DNA of 7,229 bases from Comamonadaceae bacterium (GTDB lineage Bacteria; Pseudomonadota; Gammaproteobacteria; Burkholderiales; Burkholderiaceae_C): the NCBI GenBank assembly GCA_947464665.1, contig CANHXV010000100.1, forward strand, positions 1-7,229. The letters are read 5' to 3'. The notes beneath the pieces were generated by a model. That model saw only the letters and a list, made by a program, of their open reading frames with translations, was not told the DNA's origin and did no database searches. The translations under genes were made by a program, and so were the position numbers. Shown here piece after piece: positions 6,104 to 7,229 of the stretch (positions are counted from its first letter, which is position 1; every line of letters begins with the position of its first letter).

Positions 6104-7105
6104 CTATTCGGGTGAATTCAGGTCGCCTTTTTGACGGTATGCAAAAGACTTGTCAAACCGCTTAGCAATGTAGTCGCCACAACTGACCTCGGGATACTTG
6201 GCGGCCTCATTCGGTGCCGTCACAGGCACGATGGGTGTGTCAAAGTCCGGGTCAACAAACATGGCAATTGACAGCCGTTCACGCCCCGATGAATTGACCA
6301 CACGGTGGCTGTTGGACCTGAAATGATCATTCGACCAGCGCCCCAACAAGTCGCCCGAGTTGATGACCAGCGTGCCCGCAATTGGGTGTGCGGTGACCCA
6401 TTCACGCTGGCGGTTAAACACCTGCAGGCCGCCCACCATGTCCTGGTGCAGCAAGGTAATCACGCCATAGTCAGTGTGCGGCGCCACGCCAAATTGCTGC
6501 TCACCTGCGTCTGGTGGCTGGGGAGGGTAGTAAACCAGCGCGCCCCGTGAAATGGGCTTGGCAAAGCGGCGTACAAAGGTGTCTTCGTCGGCGTTCAAAC
6601 TGACTGCCAGCGCGCGCAAGATACGCTGGGCACAAACATGGCAGGCATCCATGTAGGCGTTGAGTGCAGGCCGTAGCTCGGGCATGAAGGCAGGCCAGCG
6701 GTTGGGGCCGATCATGGGGTTGCCTGCCAAGTAGTCGGCATCGCTGTCTGCCACATCCATGCCCCAGATAAAACTTTCTTTTAAATCAGCCTTGGCACGG
6801 GCGTACATTTTTGCTTCGCCGATTTTTAAGTAGCCTCGGTGGCGATCCGTCGGCTCAACCTGCAATTTGGAGGCCAGCGGCTGAGCAAAAAACTGATGCG
6901 CCAGGGAGTTCACTTGCTCAATCAGCATCAGGTCAACGCTGTGGTTTTTAACGTAGAAAAATCCAATGTCTTCGACTGCTGCACGCATTTGTGCACCCAC
7001 GCTGGCCAGGTCAGCATGCGCACCACTTTCAAGCGGCGCAATGTCAATCACAGGAATGCTGCTCACGGCGACCTGCTTGGCCGTGGCGTAGGCTGCTGGT
7101 GTCAT
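6104..7105 (-). CDS. 2-oxoglutarate/Fe(II)-dependent dioxygenase, isopenicillin N synthase family
   Basis: This 333-residue protein is full length for the family. The N-terminal non-haem dioxygenase region shows IPVIDIAPL (17-25) and GFFYVKNHSV (48-57). The double-stranded beta-helix core has the iron ligands H210 and D212 (APHTDYGVITLLHQD) and H267 (SNSHRVVNSSG), plus the cosubstrate motif R277-L-S279 in RERLSIAMF. The expected reaction is O2- and 2-oxoglutarate-dependent oxidation of a small cytoplasmic substrate, which the sequence does not identify; bacterial members include ethylene-forming-like and other uncharacterised oxygenases. The ATG at 7105 is preceded by a strong AGGAGG (minus strand, at 7110-7115), 4 bases away. 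It overlaps the TGA of the upstream gene by 4 bases, so the two are almost certainly co-translated. No clear terminator follows the stop at 6104-6106. Confidence 0.93.
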   Translation of the reverse strand: MTPAAYATAKQVAVSSIPVIDIAPLESGAHADLASVGAQMRAAVEDIGFFYVKNHSVDLMLIEQVNSLAHQFFAQPLASKLQVEPTDRHRGYLKIGEAKMYARAKADLKESFIWGMDVADSDADYLAGNPMIGPNRWPAFMPELRPALNAYMDACHVCAQRILRALAVSLNADEDTFVRRFAKPISRGALVYYPPQPPDAGEQQFGVAPHTDYGVITLLHQDMVGGLQVFNRQREWVTAHPIAGTLVINSGDLLGRWSNDHFRSNSHRVVNSSGRERLSIAMFVDPDFDTPIVPVTAPNEAAKYPEVSCGDYIAKRFDKSFAYRQKGDLNSPE

Positions 7106-7229
7106 GCGGCCTCCTGTTTGTTGTTCTCTTTGTAATAACCAATCACATCACCTTCAGTTGTCACGCCCAGGCCATTGAGCAGGCGGTTTGAATAATTGAA
7201 GTACGCACACACCTGGTTGACCTCCAGGA
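7102..7229 (-). CDS. C-terminal end of a probable peroxidase-related (AhpD/carboxymuconolactone decarboxylase-like) protein
   Basis: Only the last 41 codons are inside the window, read from the right edge to the TGA at 7102-7104. The fragment begins LEVNQVCAYFNYSNRLLNGL and continues with GVTTEGDVIGYY, then a Lys/Asn/Glu-rich tail. The pattern of a helix with Q-V-x-A-Y-F-N-Y-x-N-R followed by LGV resembles the C-terminal helix of peroxidase-related alkylhydroperoxidase-like enzymes. The catalytic CxxC region would lie upstream, outside the window, so activity cannot be judged. It overlaps the start of the dioxygenase gene (ATGA) and carries that gene's ribosome binding site. The reading frame and end are firm; the family call is moderate. 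Confidence 0.62.
   Translation of the reverse strand, partial: LEVNQVCAYFNYSNRLLNGLGVTTEGDVIGYYKENNKQEAA

Overview
The window looks like chromosomal DNA of a free-living betaproteobacterium, most likely a Burkholderiales/Comamonadaceae-type organism. This is an inference from the style of the proteins and from moderate base composition; no rRNA or other taxonomic marker is present. It holds six protein genes, two of them cut by the window edges, plus two possible short reading frames upstream of one gene. I see no tRNA, rRNA, CRISPR array, insertion sequence or phage gene.

Left part (1-3750, minus strand): a two-gene transcription unit read leftwards. First comes a large membrane protein fused to a spermidine-synthase-like (SAM-fold) domain. 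After only 3 bases follows an FAD-dependent aromatic-ring-type monooxygenase, which runs off the left edge. The tight spacing suggests co-transcription, but no known pathway joins the two.

Middle (3751-5413): a 295-base divergent intergenic region carries a perfect 7-bp inverted repeat. Two nested short reading frames follow it, and then an unusual plus-strand gene. That gene is a ZIP-type (zinc/iron permease-like) eight-helix membrane protein with a complete cyclic-nucleotide-binding-type domain in the cytoplasmic loop between helices 3 and 4. The arginine that normally contacts the cyclic phosphate is replaced by histidine, and the ZIP metal-site residues are altered. This is the most interesting object in the window: it resembles a ligand- or signal-gated metal transporter, or a membrane sensor derived from one.

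Right part (5414-7229): a stand-alone VOC/glyoxalase-fold gene on the plus strand, with a good sigma70-like promoter and a strong ribosome binding site. Converging on it from the right is a minus-strand pair: the tail of a probable AhpD/carboxymuconolactone-decarboxylase-like peroxidase-related protein, and an isopenicillin-N-synthase-type 2-oxoglutarate/Fe(II) dioxygenase whose start overlaps the tail by four bases (ATGA). Several oxidative enzymes (FAD monooxygenase, VOC protein, Fe(II) dioxygenase, peroxidase-like protein) lie within 7 kb, but they belong to separate transcription units and no single pathway can be assigned.
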